A stretch of 31,229 nt of DNA from a virus. A program made the position numbers and the translations under genes. Within the stretch, counting starts at the first letter, position 1. Every line of letters starts with the position of its first letter. Location: the IMG/VR virus record IMGVR_UViG_3300005529_000079, positions 1-31,229 of that record. One strand, 5' to 3'. Of this stretch, positions 23,179 through 30,914 are shown piece by piece. The notes below the pieces were generated by a model that was not told the origin of the DNA, did not search any database, and saw only the letters and a program-made list of their open reading frames with translations.

Positions 23179-23924
23179 TACCACACCATGTCTTTCGGCC
23201 CGAAGGAGCCGTCGTAATCGAGATGACCAACCTTCACCGAGCAATCGATGGCGCACCGATAGCCGTATTTGTGTGCGTCGCTCCAGAAGGTCAGATCCTG
23301 AGTGCCCACCCCTTGTCCGTCCCGACCGTTATAAGTCTGGAACCAGGGCTTTTTGAGCCGCTCATCCTTGAACATGGAGAGTCGCCAGAGATTGAAACCC
23401 ATACCGGTGCCCCAGCACTCCACCAAGCCCCCCAGGGGATCGGGCAACTGAGGGCGGAAATTCGGCATGGGATCGCGGATATCACCCCAGATCTGGGCAA
23501 CACCGCCCTCGCCTTTCGTGAAGTAGAGCCCCCCGATACAAGCCAATTCAGGATGCTCTTCCATTCGCTCTACGAGTTTCACTACACCGTCTGGGGGCGG
23601 CAGATTGTCGTGCTCAATGGTCAGGATGTACTCCCAACCACCGAGCGTCTGATCCGCCAGGATCTGAGCAATCGCAGTCGAGTAGGCATCCCCAACTTCC
23701 ATTCCTTGGGCCAGAACTCGCACTACGCCGTTGTTGGGCGGAAACGCGAGATTCCAGTGTGACAACGAAGCTTTCGCCGGAAGCATGTCACCGGCTGGCA
23801 GGATCACGACAATGCGCTGCCGTTTCCAGCTTCCACCTTTCAACAGCCGCGCGCGCGTACCCTCCAGGTCCGCGTTATGCGCGCCAGCGAAAGTGTCCGT
23901 CATCACCAGTTGGGGTTTGGCCAT
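23178..23924 (-). CDS. GT-A type glycosyltransferase
   Basis: A 248-residue protein of GT2-like GT-A fold. After an N-terminal strand (RIVVILPAGDMLPAKASLSH) comes WEYILTIEHDNLPPPDGVV at about 97-115, whose EHDN is the metal- and nucleotide-sugar-binding DxD equivalent. GTGMGFNLWR near 172-181 and GTQDLTFWSDAHKYGYR near 207-223 match the acceptor side. The ATG at 23922-23924 overlaps the previous stop (TGATG) with AGGA eight bases before; a TTG lies one codon upstream. It may glycosylate capsid, tail or DNA; the target is unknown. Confidence 0.75.
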   Translation of the reverse strand: MAKPQLVMTDTFAGAHNADLEGTRARLLKGGSWKRQRIVVILPAGDMLPAKASLSHWNLAFPPNNGVVRVLAQGMEVGDAYSTAIAQILADQTLGGWEYILTIEHDNLPPPDGVVKLVERMEEHPELACIGGLYFTKGEGGVAQIWGDIRDPMPNFRPQLPDPLGGLVECWGTGMGFNLWRLSMFKDERLKKPWFQTYNGRDGQGVGTQDLTFWSDAHKYGYRCAIDCSVKVGHLDYDGSFGPKDMVW

Positions 23925-24784
23925 CAATAGTTCCTGAAGACGTAGGCGAACTGCGCCGCGGACTGGTTCGCGCCGGTCTGGTTGATCTGGGTCACCGGAA
24001 TCGATACGGGAATACCGGTCTGAGCGGAGCTCCAGATACCCATCGCACCATACAGACCGCTGTTGGCGGTGGTTGCCGCAGTGATCTCAGCGTAGTTCAA
24101 CGCAGACTGGTTGCTGTTCCAGCCTTGGACGGAGATGGTGTTACCGAGGTTCGTCGTCGCGGTGCCGATGCTGGATGAGTTTGTGGACCAGTTGAATGCG
24201 ACGAAATACTCGCCCGGCGTCATGCTGATGTTCATCGGCACGGAGATCGGCCGAATCGCACTGGCGCTCAACTGGCTTTGGCCTGAGTTGTTCGACGCGT
24301 AGGTATAGGTCGTCTGCGTGGAGCCTGAGGAGAGCGTCACGAGCGCCGAGCTACCTGTGTTGTTCGAATAGACCGCGCCATAGGCGGAGATCACCATCGC
24401 GGCAGTGGCCGCGGTGGCCGCAGTGGCCGCGGCAATGTTCACCAGCAGATCCATACGACTTGCGGTGACCGGCCACAGGCAATCCAGGTACTGGATGCTC
24501 AAGGAACCCTGGCCCGGGGCCGTGAGATTGGTGAAGCCAGTCTGGGCGATCAGGCGGGGTACTGCGCCCGCACTCTGGGGAATACCCAGAACAGCCCACT
24601 GGCCCGCGGTGGTGACATAGCACATGCCCTGGTCGGATGTGTTGGCGAGAAAGCCAGGGGCAAAGTTGCTGGCTGCTGGCAGTGTCGCGAAAGTATAGGC
24701 AGTCGTGGTGCCGGATTGAACGATCGCGGCCGGTTCACTGTTGGGGGTCGAAGCGGATGCCGGCCCCGGGTTAACGGTGGTCAT
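23924..24784 (-). CDS. structural-looking protein, Thr/Ser/Ala-rich
   Basis: A 286-residue protein with a low-complexity N-terminus (MTTVNPGPASASTPNSEPAA), many Ser/Thr/Asn/Gly strands, a tripled Ala-Ala-Thr segment (see repeat at 24404) and a regular beta C-terminal half (SVPMNISMTPGEYFVAFNWS). It looks like a virion surface or fibre-type protein between the portal and the glycosyltransferase. AGGAG precedes ATG 24784. Family not recognised; as the direct neighbour of the glycosyltransferase, its Ser/Thr/Asn-rich surface is a candidate acceptor. Confidence 0.6.
   Translation of the reverse strand: MTTVNPGPASASTPNSEPAAIVQSGTTTAYTFATLPAASNFAPGFLANTSDQGMCYVTTAGQWAVLGIPQSAGAVPRLIAQTGFTNLTAPGQGSLSIQYLDCLWPVTASRMDLLVNIAAATAATAATAAMVISAYGAVYSNNTGSSALVTLSSGSTQTTYTYASNNSGQSQLSASAIRPISVPMNISMTPGEYFVAFNWSTNSSSIGTATTNLGNTISVQGWNSNQSALNYAEITAATTANSGLYGAMGIWSSAQTGIPVSIPVTQINQTGANQSAAQFAYVFRNY
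24404..24430. repeat. three 9-bp in-frame tandem units
   Basis: Units AGTGGCCGC, GGTGGCCGC and AGTGGCCGC lie in tandem and encode Ala-Ala-Thr triplets within a virion protein on the minus strand. It is a short in-frame array that could change in copy number by slippage. Confidence 0.6.
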
Positions 24785-24811
24785 TACAAACTCCTGAATG
24801 GGGGTGATGGA

Positions 24812-27010
24812 TCATGCTGAGCCGTTGGGCCGTTTCTCGGCTTTCTCCGCCGCTTGGGCCGTCATTGCAGCGAGGTCTTTCTCGTGCGCACGGTCCTGAT
24901 TGCTGTCGATCAGCTTCGCCCCCGCATTGATCTCCGCCACGTCGCGCGCGGTAACGCTCCTGACGTGCGTATCGAATCTCTCGGTATCGGCCCGAACATC
25001 GGTGTCGCGCCGTTTGGTTGTATCGCGGATCTGCTCACGCTCGGTCTCGGCGCCCTGGCGCATCTGCTCGATGCCCGTCCTGTATTTGATCTCCAGCGCC
25101 TGCTGTTGAATGATCTGCTGGGCCTGCTGGACCTGGGTCATCAACGCCTGAACAATACCCTGAGCTTCCTTGGGGAGCGCCTGAATGGCCTTTTGCATAC
25201 CCTGAGGATTGGTGGGCAGCAGACGATCGGCCAGATCATCGGCACCAGTGATGTCCAGGTTTCGCACCACGATATCGGCGCCGGTCTTGACGATGGGCTC
25301 CGCCAGTGGAGTGCGGAGCAAATCGAGCAGTGTCTCAGCGCCCTCCTGGCGCTTGGTCTCGTAGCCTGGGCCCGTGTCCATCACGACATCGTATCGGCCG
25401 ACCGTCAGATTGTTCTTCACCTCGAGGATGGCGCGTGTCTGCGGATCAGAGACCTGCTGGTTAATCTGCACCATCTGGGGGACTCCATCCTCCCCGATGA
25501 TCCGCTGCATGCGCTGCGTCGAGTAGTAGTGCGGTATCAGATCCAGCAGGATCTCGCCCGTGTGGGCGATCGCCATCGTCTGGTTGTCGTAGTACTGAAA
25601 GTGACTCCGATCAGTCGAGGCCTGGCGCTCCCGCAACGCCTTGCCCGAGACCACCGTGCCGGGCGTGTCGGCGCGGGGCTCATGGGGCATACCGGCGAGC
25701 ATCATCAGGTCCTGGAGCGCACCTTGACGCGCGTTAACCACGCCGGCCGGGATCTGAACGGCCTCCTGGCGCTGCGGAGGCGGCAATACAGGGGAATTCT
25801 GGTCCTCGGGGTTAGCGTGGACTACTGCATAGACCAGCGCGCTGTAGGCCTTCTGGTTGGCGTCCTTCCATTCCGGATGCCCGTCGAGTTGGCCCTCGGC
25901 CGCGATGAAAGGTGCTCGAGGCGCCAATGCCACCAACTCGGTCTCGCATGTGGCCCAGTAGTTCAGCATGCGGTTGGTGTCTTTGAGGTCACGCACCATA
26001 CCGCGACGCCGGATCTGGCCATTCAGATCCAGCACGTTGCCTTCACAGCGCACGAGCGGGATCCAATAGCCCGGCAGTGGCCGCTGATCGCCTTTGCCAC
26101 CATAGCAGCGCCGGTCCACGACCTCGGTACCATTCAGCCGATACCACTCGATTACACGCCGGTGGCTCATGCGGCTGATTTCTTTGCCCTGCTCGTCTCG
26201 CGCGACCGCAATGCCCTTTTCCAACAGGACGGCGCGCAAGCGCTTCAAATCGCGCTCGTAAAGGGTGGTGCCATCGGTGAGTTGATAGAGTCGTTCCGGG
26301 ATCTTGCGCACCCGGTAGTACTCGGCCAGACGGACTTTGCTCTTTGATTCCCAGAGCTTGCCGGTATCGCCAGCCCCACCACCGCGGAACTCGACGTTCT
26401 TGGCATCCGGATATTTGCGCTTGTACTTCTGCCGGCTCATCTCCTCTGTGATGAGCGCCCACTCACGATCCGCTCCCGTCGGAAGTTGGGCGTAGGGATC
26501 GTCGTAGACCGTGAATGCATTGCGGATCGCACGTATCTTGAGCTCCTGGTCGAAGCTCTCAGGCGAGACGTACTCACCCAGAATGCGCCAGTAGCCCCAG
26601 CCGATCTTGACTGCGCTTTCACCGCCTGTGTCATAGGCGTGAGATGCCTTGGAAAGATTCTCGATGTGCCGGATGAGACCGGAAACGACCTTCGCATCCT
26701 CGATCCGTGCGCCATCGCCCACCGGATGCACTTTGATCCGGGGACGCTGCTGCCGCATGTTGTTGCAGACCTCGCGCACACAGCGACGGGTCATGTTGAT
26801 TGTCAGCGTTGGACGCTTCTGGATCTTGCGTAGATTGTAGAGGTCATCCGGCCACTGTTGGCCGTCCTCAAACTCCAGATCCTCAAGCGCGAGAGTGTTG
26901 TTCTCTCCATTCGCTTCCATCGAGATCCGCAGCCGCTCGTCCGCCTCGAGAAAAATCTCTTTGTCGGTAACGGCTGGGTATTCGTCGAATTCTTGTGGGA
27001 TCTGCGGCAC
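24812..27010 (-). CDS. portal protein, P22-like
   Basis: A 732-residue portal of the P22 gp1 type, the dodecameric DNA gate. The N-terminal region has WPDDLYNLRKIQKRPTLTIN, then NNMRQQRPRIKVHPVGDGAR and a GGESAVKIGWGYWRI block, and the centre contains RDLKDTNRMLNYWATCETEL. The C-terminal part is a long Gln/Glu/Arg helical barrel (MTQVQQAQQIIQQQALEIKY), as in P22-like portals with an extended barrel. The start is GTG at 27008-27010, preceded by GGGGCG. It lies 99 bases after the terminase gene. Confidence 0.9.
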   Translation of the reverse strand: MPQIPQEFDEYPAVTDKEIFLEADERLRISMEANGENNTLALEDLEFEDGQQWPDDLYNLRKIQKRPTLTINMTRRCVREVCNNMRQQRPRIKVHPVGDGARIEDAKVVSGLIRHIENLSKASHAYDTGGESAVKIGWGYWRILGEYVSPESFDQELKIRAIRNAFTVYDDPYAQLPTGADREWALITEEMSRQKYKRKYPDAKNVEFRGGGAGDTGKLWESKSKVRLAEYYRVRKIPERLYQLTDGTTLYERDLKRLRAVLLEKGIAVARDEQGKEISRMSHRRVIEWYRLNGTEVVDRRCYGGKGDQRPLPGYWIPLVRCEGNVLDLNGQIRRRGMVRDLKDTNRMLNYWATCETELVALAPRAPFIAAEGQLDGHPEWKDANQKAYSALVYAVVHANPEDQNSPVLPPPQRQEAVQIPAGVVNARQGALQDLMMLAGMPHEPRADTPGTVVSGKALRERQASTDRSHFQYYDNQTMAIAHTGEILLDLIPHYYSTQRMQRIIGEDGVPQMVQINQQVSDPQTRAILEVKNNLTVGRYDVVMDTGPGYETKRQEGAETLLDLLRTPLAEPIVKTGADIVVRNLDITGADDLADRLLPTNPQGMQKAIQALPKEAQGIVQALMTQVQQAQQIIQQQALEIKYRTGIEQMRQGAETEREQIRDTTKRRDTDVRADTERFDTHVRSVTARDVAEINAGAKLIDSNQDRAHEKDLAAMTAQAAEKAEKRPNGSA

Positions 27011-27109
27011 AACGCCCCGTCAAGCTTGACAAAGCGTACTGTATCAGTGGATCGGCAATAATGCCAGATTATGCCTTTATTGTTTCACCTGTGTTCCAGC
27101 GTGGAATCG
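27011..27109 (-). promoter_or_regulatory. terminase-portal gap with 12-bp palindrome
   Basis: The 99-base gap holds a perfect 12-base palindrome, GTCAAGCTTGAC at 27019-27030, nine bases before the portal GTG. A pair of similar 8-base words, GGCATAAT and GGCATTAT (minus reading), lies near 27057-27079. A palindrome so close to a start may bind a protein or fold in mRNA. No promoter with good -35/-10 spacing was identified. Confidence 0.3.
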
Positions 27110-28558
27110 TCAGCCCATCCAATCCAGTCCGTCATGGCGCGGCTGGCCAGCAAATTCAGGCTCTGGCAGCTTCTTGACGGGCTTGGTGATCGCGTAACGC
27201 TTCATCATTAGCGCGTACCGGCTGGCTGAGATCAGGTCGTCATTCAGCTTTACGATGAGGCCATCCTTGCGGTGGTAGAGATCGAACTCCTCGAACCAAT
27301 CGGTGAGGTGTGAGAAGACTTTCCACCGGCCAGTCTCCATGCGCTCGTACATGTCGGTGATTCCCGCCTCGACACCATTCGTGCCATCCTCGAACTGGGC
27401 ATGCTGAAAGAGCATCTTGAGCCCATGGCGCTTGTAGATCGCCTGGAGCTGCTGTTGGTCCTGGGTATCGAACTTGCCGCCGGACTGTTTGCCGTCGTGG
27501 GGCCAGGACCAGGGCAACCAGTCGGCCCAGGGTTTCACCGCGGCGGCGACATCTTTCGGCGGCTGCATGCGGGCTCGGTAGGCTGAGGTGACATAGATGC
27601 AGTCAGCGTCGCGATCCCACGCCAGGCGGGCTGCGCCGGTCGGATGGTCCCAGCCGAAGTCCAGGCCACCGATCTGCGGCCAGTGAGGCGGAATCGGAAA
27701 AGATTCGCAGGCGATGATCGAGCGTTCGAACGGGAACACACGGCCTGAGCCTAATTGAGGGATACCTTGCGTGCGCGCCTTGCGCTCGTGTTCTGGATAG
27801 CTTGCGATAATGGCTTCACGCTGCTCAGGCGTGTAGTGCTCGGCATCGTGGATGGTCATCGAGGTGACGTGCGTGCCAGGAGCTTTCTCAAGCAAGAAGC
27901 GCCGCACGACCTCGGTCATGCCCAGGAGCGGAGTGAACGTGATCAGCGTGATGCCGTTCGTCGCGTTCGTGCGCGTGAGGCCTTCGGAGTAGATGTCTGC
28001 CGGCGGCTCTTCGTCGAACCAGACGAAATCGAGGGTTTCCCCTTGCCACTTCTCGCGGCCTTTTTCGTAGCTCTTGAGCTGGATGGTGGATATATCGCCG
28101 GATACATGCCGGACCCTAATCGTATCCACAGCATCCGCAAGGCCGCGCGCGGAGCTCGTGTCGAGGATAGCGGCTTTCGGTATGGCGCCCGTTCCCCACG
28201 CACCAGGACGCCCGAGGAGGATGCGCTGCGGATTGTCTCGCGTGGATTCGCCAGTGACGCCAGCAGCCCATCCGACAATTGGACGATCCCAGCGCCGTCC
28301 TTGCCACCAATCGGGATATTGACCAGTGGCGTGCATGGCGAGTTCGAAACCGGCAGCCCACGTTTTGCCGACCTGGTTTGCAGCCATGAGCAGTCGCTGG
28401 CGATGCTGACTCCCCGCGTCATGGAATTCCTTCTGCTTACTGTACGGTCGGTAGCGAAGCAACTGGCGCTGGCTGTCCCGGGTCTGCAGTTCCCGTTCCA
28501 GCGCTTTGAGTAGCGAGGTAGCCTCTGATGGACTGAAGGGTAGCGAGGAGTTCGTCAT
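27110..28558 (-). CDS. terminase large subunit
   Basis: About 482 residues; the ATPase-nuclease that packages DNA. The N-terminal ATPase has AANQVGKTWA (Walker A-like) at about 59-68 and LDFVWFDEEPP (Walker B with catalytic Glu) at about 176-186. The C-terminal RNase H-like nuclease starts with GGLDFGWDHPTGAARLAW near 297-314 and includes the later acidic DDLISASRYAL. ATG 28558 overlaps the small subunit gene by 122 bases; a start further in would lose the RYRPYSKQKEFHD region that belongs to this family. Packaging strategy cannot be read from the sequence. Confidence 0.9.
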   Translation of the reverse strand: MTNSSLPFSPSEATSLLKALERELQTRDSQRQLLRYRPYSKQKEFHDAGSQHRQRLLMAANQVGKTWAAGFELAMHATGQYPDWWQGRRWDRPIVGWAAGVTGESTRDNPQRILLGRPGAWGTGAIPKAAILDTSSARGLADAVDTIRVRHVSGDISTIQLKSYEKGREKWQGETLDFVWFDEEPPADIYSEGLTRTNATNGITLITFTPLLGMTEVVRRFLLEKAPGTHVTSMTIHDAEHYTPEQREAIIASYPEHERKARTQGIPQLGSGRVFPFERSIIACESFPIPPHWPQIGGLDFGWDHPTGAARLAWDRDADCIYVTSAYRARMQPPKDVAAAVKPWADWLPWSWPHDGKQSGGKFDTQDQQQLQAIYKRHGLKMLFQHAQFEDGTNGVEAGITDMYERMETGRWKVFSHLTDWFEEFDLYHRKDGLIVKLNDDLISASRYALMMKRYAITKPVKKLPEPEFAGQPRHDGLDWMG

Positions 28559-28766
28559 CCGCCATGCTTTCGAGCGGCCGGCGCTCGACGGTCTGGGCAA
28601 TCATGTCAGGGAGAGTCTTGCGCAACAGAATGTTGGCAGCCTGCAACTGAGTCTTGGTCATCTCCAATCGACCAAGCACGTGATTCTGTAAGCGATTGAT
28701 CAACATACTGGTTCGGATCTTTTGCCGAACGACATCGGGTGTCCAATCGCGTTTACGAGCGGCCAT
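28437..28766 (-). CDS. small terminase-like protein
   Basis: A 109-residue product immediately before the large terminase. The central part is helical (LINRLQNHVLGRLEMTKTQL then QAANILLRKTLPDMIAQTVE), the pattern of short DNA-binding or terminase small-subunit proteins in BPP-1-like podophages. The C-terminus is Ala/Pro-rich and loose and overlaps the large subunit N-terminus in another frame. ATG 28766 is in TAATG junction with the preceding gene. No HTH is obvious, so the function is assigned by position and pattern. Confidence 0.65.
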   Translation of the reverse strand: MAARKRDWTPDVVRQKIRTSMLINRLQNHVLGRLEMTKTQLQAANILLRKTLPDMIAQTVERRPLESMADDELLATLQSIRGYLATQSAGTGTADPGQPAPVASLPTVQ

Positions 28767-28966
28767 TAACGAGCAGCTCCAGGCCACTGGGTGAATTGCG
28801 GCACATACTCAGGCTGTAACGGAGCAATGCGGCTCGCCACCATCCGCTTGTCGTGATCATCCAGGCGCAGGCGCAACTCAGTGATGTTGTCGGTCTGCTT
28901 CTCGATGATGGCCATGAGCGCGGTGAGTTTGGATTCCAGCGCGGAGATGCGGGCGTTGGGGTTCAT
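28766..28966 (-). CDS. small coiled-coil protein
   Basis: A 66-residue protein with a predicted coiled coil over residues 5-43 (ALESKLTALMAIIEKQTDNI, then ELRLRLDDHDKR) and a Pro-rich tail. It is tightly linked to its neighbours by ATGA and TAATG junctions. It may be a terminase or packaging accessory; no family was recognised. Confidence 0.6.
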   Translation of the reverse strand: MNPNARISALESKLTALMAIIEKQTDNITELRLRLDDHDKRMVASRIAPLQPEYVPQFTQWPGAAR

Positions 28967-29265
28967 GTCTTCACCACGTTGGACTTGATCAGCGCGAGGC
29001 GCACATGGGCTTTGACATCGCTGTCGGGTGTGGCCGGGATACCCATATCCCAGTTGGGATTGGCATGCATACCGAGCTTGAAGTGGTCGTATCCGCTATC
29101 GGCGTGAGCGTGCCTTTCAAGCCAGTCTTCGATGGTGCGGCGGTCCGAGACACGGTCATAGCCGGCGTTCTTGCGGCGCGCGAGCTCAAATGAATGCTGG
29201 GCCTCCGGGCCACAGATCGTGCAAACCAAGAAGAGCTTGTTGCCTTTGACCTGGGTGTGATTCAC
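28963..29265 (-). CDS. hypothetical protein with CxxC
   Basis: A 100-residue product starting at GTG 29263-29265, in a GTGA overlap with the GroES-like stop; the longer frame to 29406 would run antiphase through the co-chaperonin gene. It has FLVCTICGPEAQHSFELARR near the start, a CxxC and His that may bind zinc, then acidic and polar segments (DWLERHAHADSGYDHFKLGM). Function unknown. Confidence 0.6.
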   Translation of the reverse strand: MNHTQVKGNKLFLVCTICGPEAQHSFELARRKNAGYDRVSDRRTIEDWLERHAHADSGYDHFKLGMHANPNWDMGIPATPDSDVKAHVRLALIKSNVVKT

Positions 29266-29672
29266 GCCGCTTCCTCGACCACAATCGCCACATCCGCTTC
29301 GCGACAAATCACGCACTCGGTCGTGCCCCACATGAACGTCGTGAATAGATAACCGCGGATCTCGAGGCCTCCCAATTCCACTACGTCTCCGACTTTCACA
29401 TCGCATGGCCGGAAGTGCTTTGAGTCCCAGGACTTCGTACGCTTGCCCTTGGGGCCGTCATACTTCTTGGGATAGCAGCCGGGACCCACTGCCCTGACAA
29501 CCCCGCGTAAGGGCTTTCCGTGCCATTCGACGGCAATAATCGTCGATGGCTTCCACTGGAGCGGCTCGATGACAATCTGGTCTCTCAATGGCCGCACGTT
29601 CGCGCTGGCTGCAATGAAAGTGTTGGTCTCATTGCCGATGCGCAGCCCGCCATTGTCGTAAGTCTGGGTCAT
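29262..29672 (-). CDS. GroES-like co-chaperonin (Cpn10 fold)
   Basis: A 136-residue protein with a Cpn10 core. VRPLRDQIVIEPL at 26-38 matches the start of GroES. It is followed by a loop (about 39-56, with STIIAVEW) where GroES has its mobile, chaperonin-contacting loop, then LRGVVRAVGPG at 55-65, DVKVGDVVELGG at 91-102 and ECVICREADVAIVVE at 119-133, the final strand. An extra basic, polar insertion (about 66-89) replaces the roof-side turn. It may replace host GroES in capsid folding, as T4 gp31 does. It lies at the head of the morphogenesis cluster and overlaps its neighbours by four bases. Confidence 0.75.
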   Translation of the reverse strand: MTQTYDNGGLRIGNETNTFIAASANVRPLRDQIVIEPLQWKPSTIIAVEWHGKPLRGVVRAVGPGCYPKKYDGPKGKRTKSWDSKHFRPCDVKVGDVVELGGLEIRGYLFTTFMWGTTECVICREADVAIVVEEAA

Positions 29673-29812
29673 TTCTTTTTCTTGCGCCGGTATTCGGAAT
29701 AGGCCACCGCCGCGCGCTGCTTCTGATCAGGAAAGCTCTTGCGCGCTTCCTGCGATCCCATATAGCGGCCGACAAAACCGCTCAATGATTCGCCTTTCGA
29801 TGGCTCGGGCAT
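29669..29812 (-). CDS. small basic protein, 47 residues
   Basis: It starts at ATG 29812 and stops in ATGA overlap with the co-chaperonin start. The product contains GFVGRYMGSQEARKSFPDQK and QRAAVAYSEYRR, ending in a run of lysines. The F...FP-QR-AVA pattern is a short motif found in phage head-maturation and prohead-type proteins and at the C-termini of others. It is one base from the gene upstream. Function unknown. Confidence 0.6.
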   Translation of the reverse strand: MPEPSKGESLSGFVGRYMGSQEARKSFPDQKQRAAVAYSEYRRKKKK

Positions 29813-29813
29813 G

Positions 29814-30005
29814 TCAGTGATCCATCTTCCCACCAGGACCCTTCACATCGCACTTCTCAGGATGGTTGGGCACGTTGAAGCTGTGACTGCCGGCACCCTT
29901 GCCACCCACCCGCTCGATACTCTGAACGGTTTCGGTGCGACCAGGCTTGCCATGATCGGCACCCTGCTTCTTGCTTTGGGCGTTGCCTTGGTTCTTCTGG
30001 CTCAT
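29814..30005 (-). CDS. small hydrophilic low-complexity protein
   Basis: A 63-residue product with no hydrophobic core (MSQKNQGNAQSKKQGADHGK at the start), rich in Lys, Gln, Gly and Asn, probably disordered. AGGAGAG stands four bases before ATG 30005. It is the first gene after the 143-base gap, hence perhaps the first of a transcript. Function unknown. Confidence 0.6.
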   Translation of the reverse strand: MSQKNQGNAQSKKQGADHGKPGRTETVQSIERVGGKGAGSHSFNVPNHPEKCDVKGPGGKMDH

Positions 30006-30148
30006 GTAGCTCTCCTGAATAGATGGGGATTAGTTAAATGAGGCTTAATCATAATCGTCGCATGACGTCAAGTCACGGCCACCCTACTAGCAGCCGCATT
30101 TGGTATGAAACGGTATCCACTTCCTGATCCACGCAGGCCAGCCGCAGA
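30006..30148 (-). promoter_or_regulatory. 143-base gap, tentative late promoter region
   Basis: No gene was found here. On the minus strand a TTGACG (30066-30071) lies 12 bases before TATGAT (30048-30053); the spacer is too short for a normal sigma70 promoter. The related GTGACT/TGACTT words with 16-17 base spacing are weak. TGACGTCA near 30063-30070 is palindromic. The start of the following gene carries a strong ribosome site. Promoter status is a guess from location. Confidence 0.3.
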
Positions 30149-30154
30149 TCAGGA
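30122..30154 (-). terminator. 8-bp inverted repeat spanning a stop codon
   Basis: TCCTGATC (30122-30129) and GATCAGGA (30147-30154) form an eight-base stem with a 17-base loop. The stop codon of the gene at 30149-30502 lies in one arm. On the minus strand no T-run follows, so a terminator role is uncertain; it could mark the boundary before the 143-base gap. Confidence 0.35.
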
Positions 30155-30502
30155 CACAGTAGGGTTTTGGACGGGCCCCGGCGTGATCACGTTTTCGTAG
30201 TTCAGGACGGCCGTGGTCGATACGGCGTTACCCAGCGCGTCCTGGATCTCGAGGAAGTACGGCGTATCTGGAACGATCGTCACTTGCAGATCTGCGTCCG
30301 TGACCGTCACATGCCTTGAGCCGTTCGTATTCGCGACCGAGTTGCTGATGTTTGCGGCAGGCACCGGATACCTCTTCACCGGTGGATTCACGGTATCGAG
30401 CAGTACCACGTAACTCAGGGCAGCGATCTGAGCGGCCGTCAGCGTGACCGTATTGCCGTTCTGGTCTGTACCGGTCAGGGGCGTATCGAATTGGATTTTC
30501 AC
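30149..30502 (-). CDS. hypothetical beta-rich protein
   Basis: A 117-residue product with GTG start at 30500-30502 and GAGG close upstream. Sequence is beta-like (TVTLTAAQIAALSYVVLLDT, then RHVTVTDADLQVTIVPDTPY), with an Ig-like look that suggests a small virion or decoration domain, but there is no recognised family. It ends at an inverted repeat that covers its stop. Confidence 0.55.
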   Translation of the reverse strand: MKIQFDTPLTGTDQNGNTVTLTAAQIAALSYVVLLDTVNPPVKRYPVPAANISNSVANTNGSRHVTVTDADLQVTIVPDTPYFLEIQDALGNAVSTTAVLNYENVITPGPVQNPTVS

Positions 30503-30509
30503 GTGAGCC

Positions 30510-30914
30510 TCAAATCAGTTGAATGTGGATGCCGAATGCGTCTTTGACCTGGGCCCTTTTGAGGTTCCAGGCCTGAGTCTCGAATCCCTTCGCGTCGTAC
30601 CAGTGGACCATTCCGTCGTTCTCCACCACCATGAAATCGATGCGGATCCGCCGGTGGGTGCCGGGCAGTTGGAAGCTCACCTGGCGCACACACGCACGGA
30701 TCTGACCGGCGGCGCGCTGGAGCTCGAACTCCTTGAACTTCTCAAGTTCGCGCTTGCTGTCGAACCGGTGGCCTTGCCAGTCCACTTTCTCGTTGAAGTA
30801 TTTGCCGCGGCGCTTGTCGATTACCTCAAGCGCCGGACGAGGCTCCAACGGGGTCGCGATCCTCTGCCGAATCTGGCTGCTGATGCGCTGGTATTGTTCG
30901 GGAGTCAGGCGCAC
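30510..30914 (-). CDS. DUF1064 nuclease-like protein
   Basis: A 134-residue protein from GTG 30912-30914, in a TAGTG junction with the preceding stop (ATG 30962 in the same frame is an alternative). It has the DUF1064 pattern: GKYFNEKVDWQGHRFDSKRE at 37-56 with Glu56, GQIRACVRQVSFQL at 70-83, IDFMVVENDG at 92-101 with Asp93, and WYDAKG at 105-110 with Asp107 and Lys109. The E...D...DxK arrangement fits a PD-(D/E)xK nuclease fold. Phage members are thought to act on replication or recombination intermediates. Substrate unknown. Confidence 0.75.
   Translation of the reverse strand: MRLTPEQYQRISSQIRQRIATPLEPRPALEVIDKRRGKYFNEKVDWQGHRFDSKRELEKFKEFELQRAAGQIRACVRQVSFQLPGTHRRIRIDFMVVENDGMVHWYDAKGFETQAWNLKRAQVKDAFGIHIQLI

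Noticed and set aside
24854-26347. 497-residue open frame antisense to the portal
   Set aside because: It mirrors the portal codon structure, has no ribosome site or domain and is a shadow of a strong gene.
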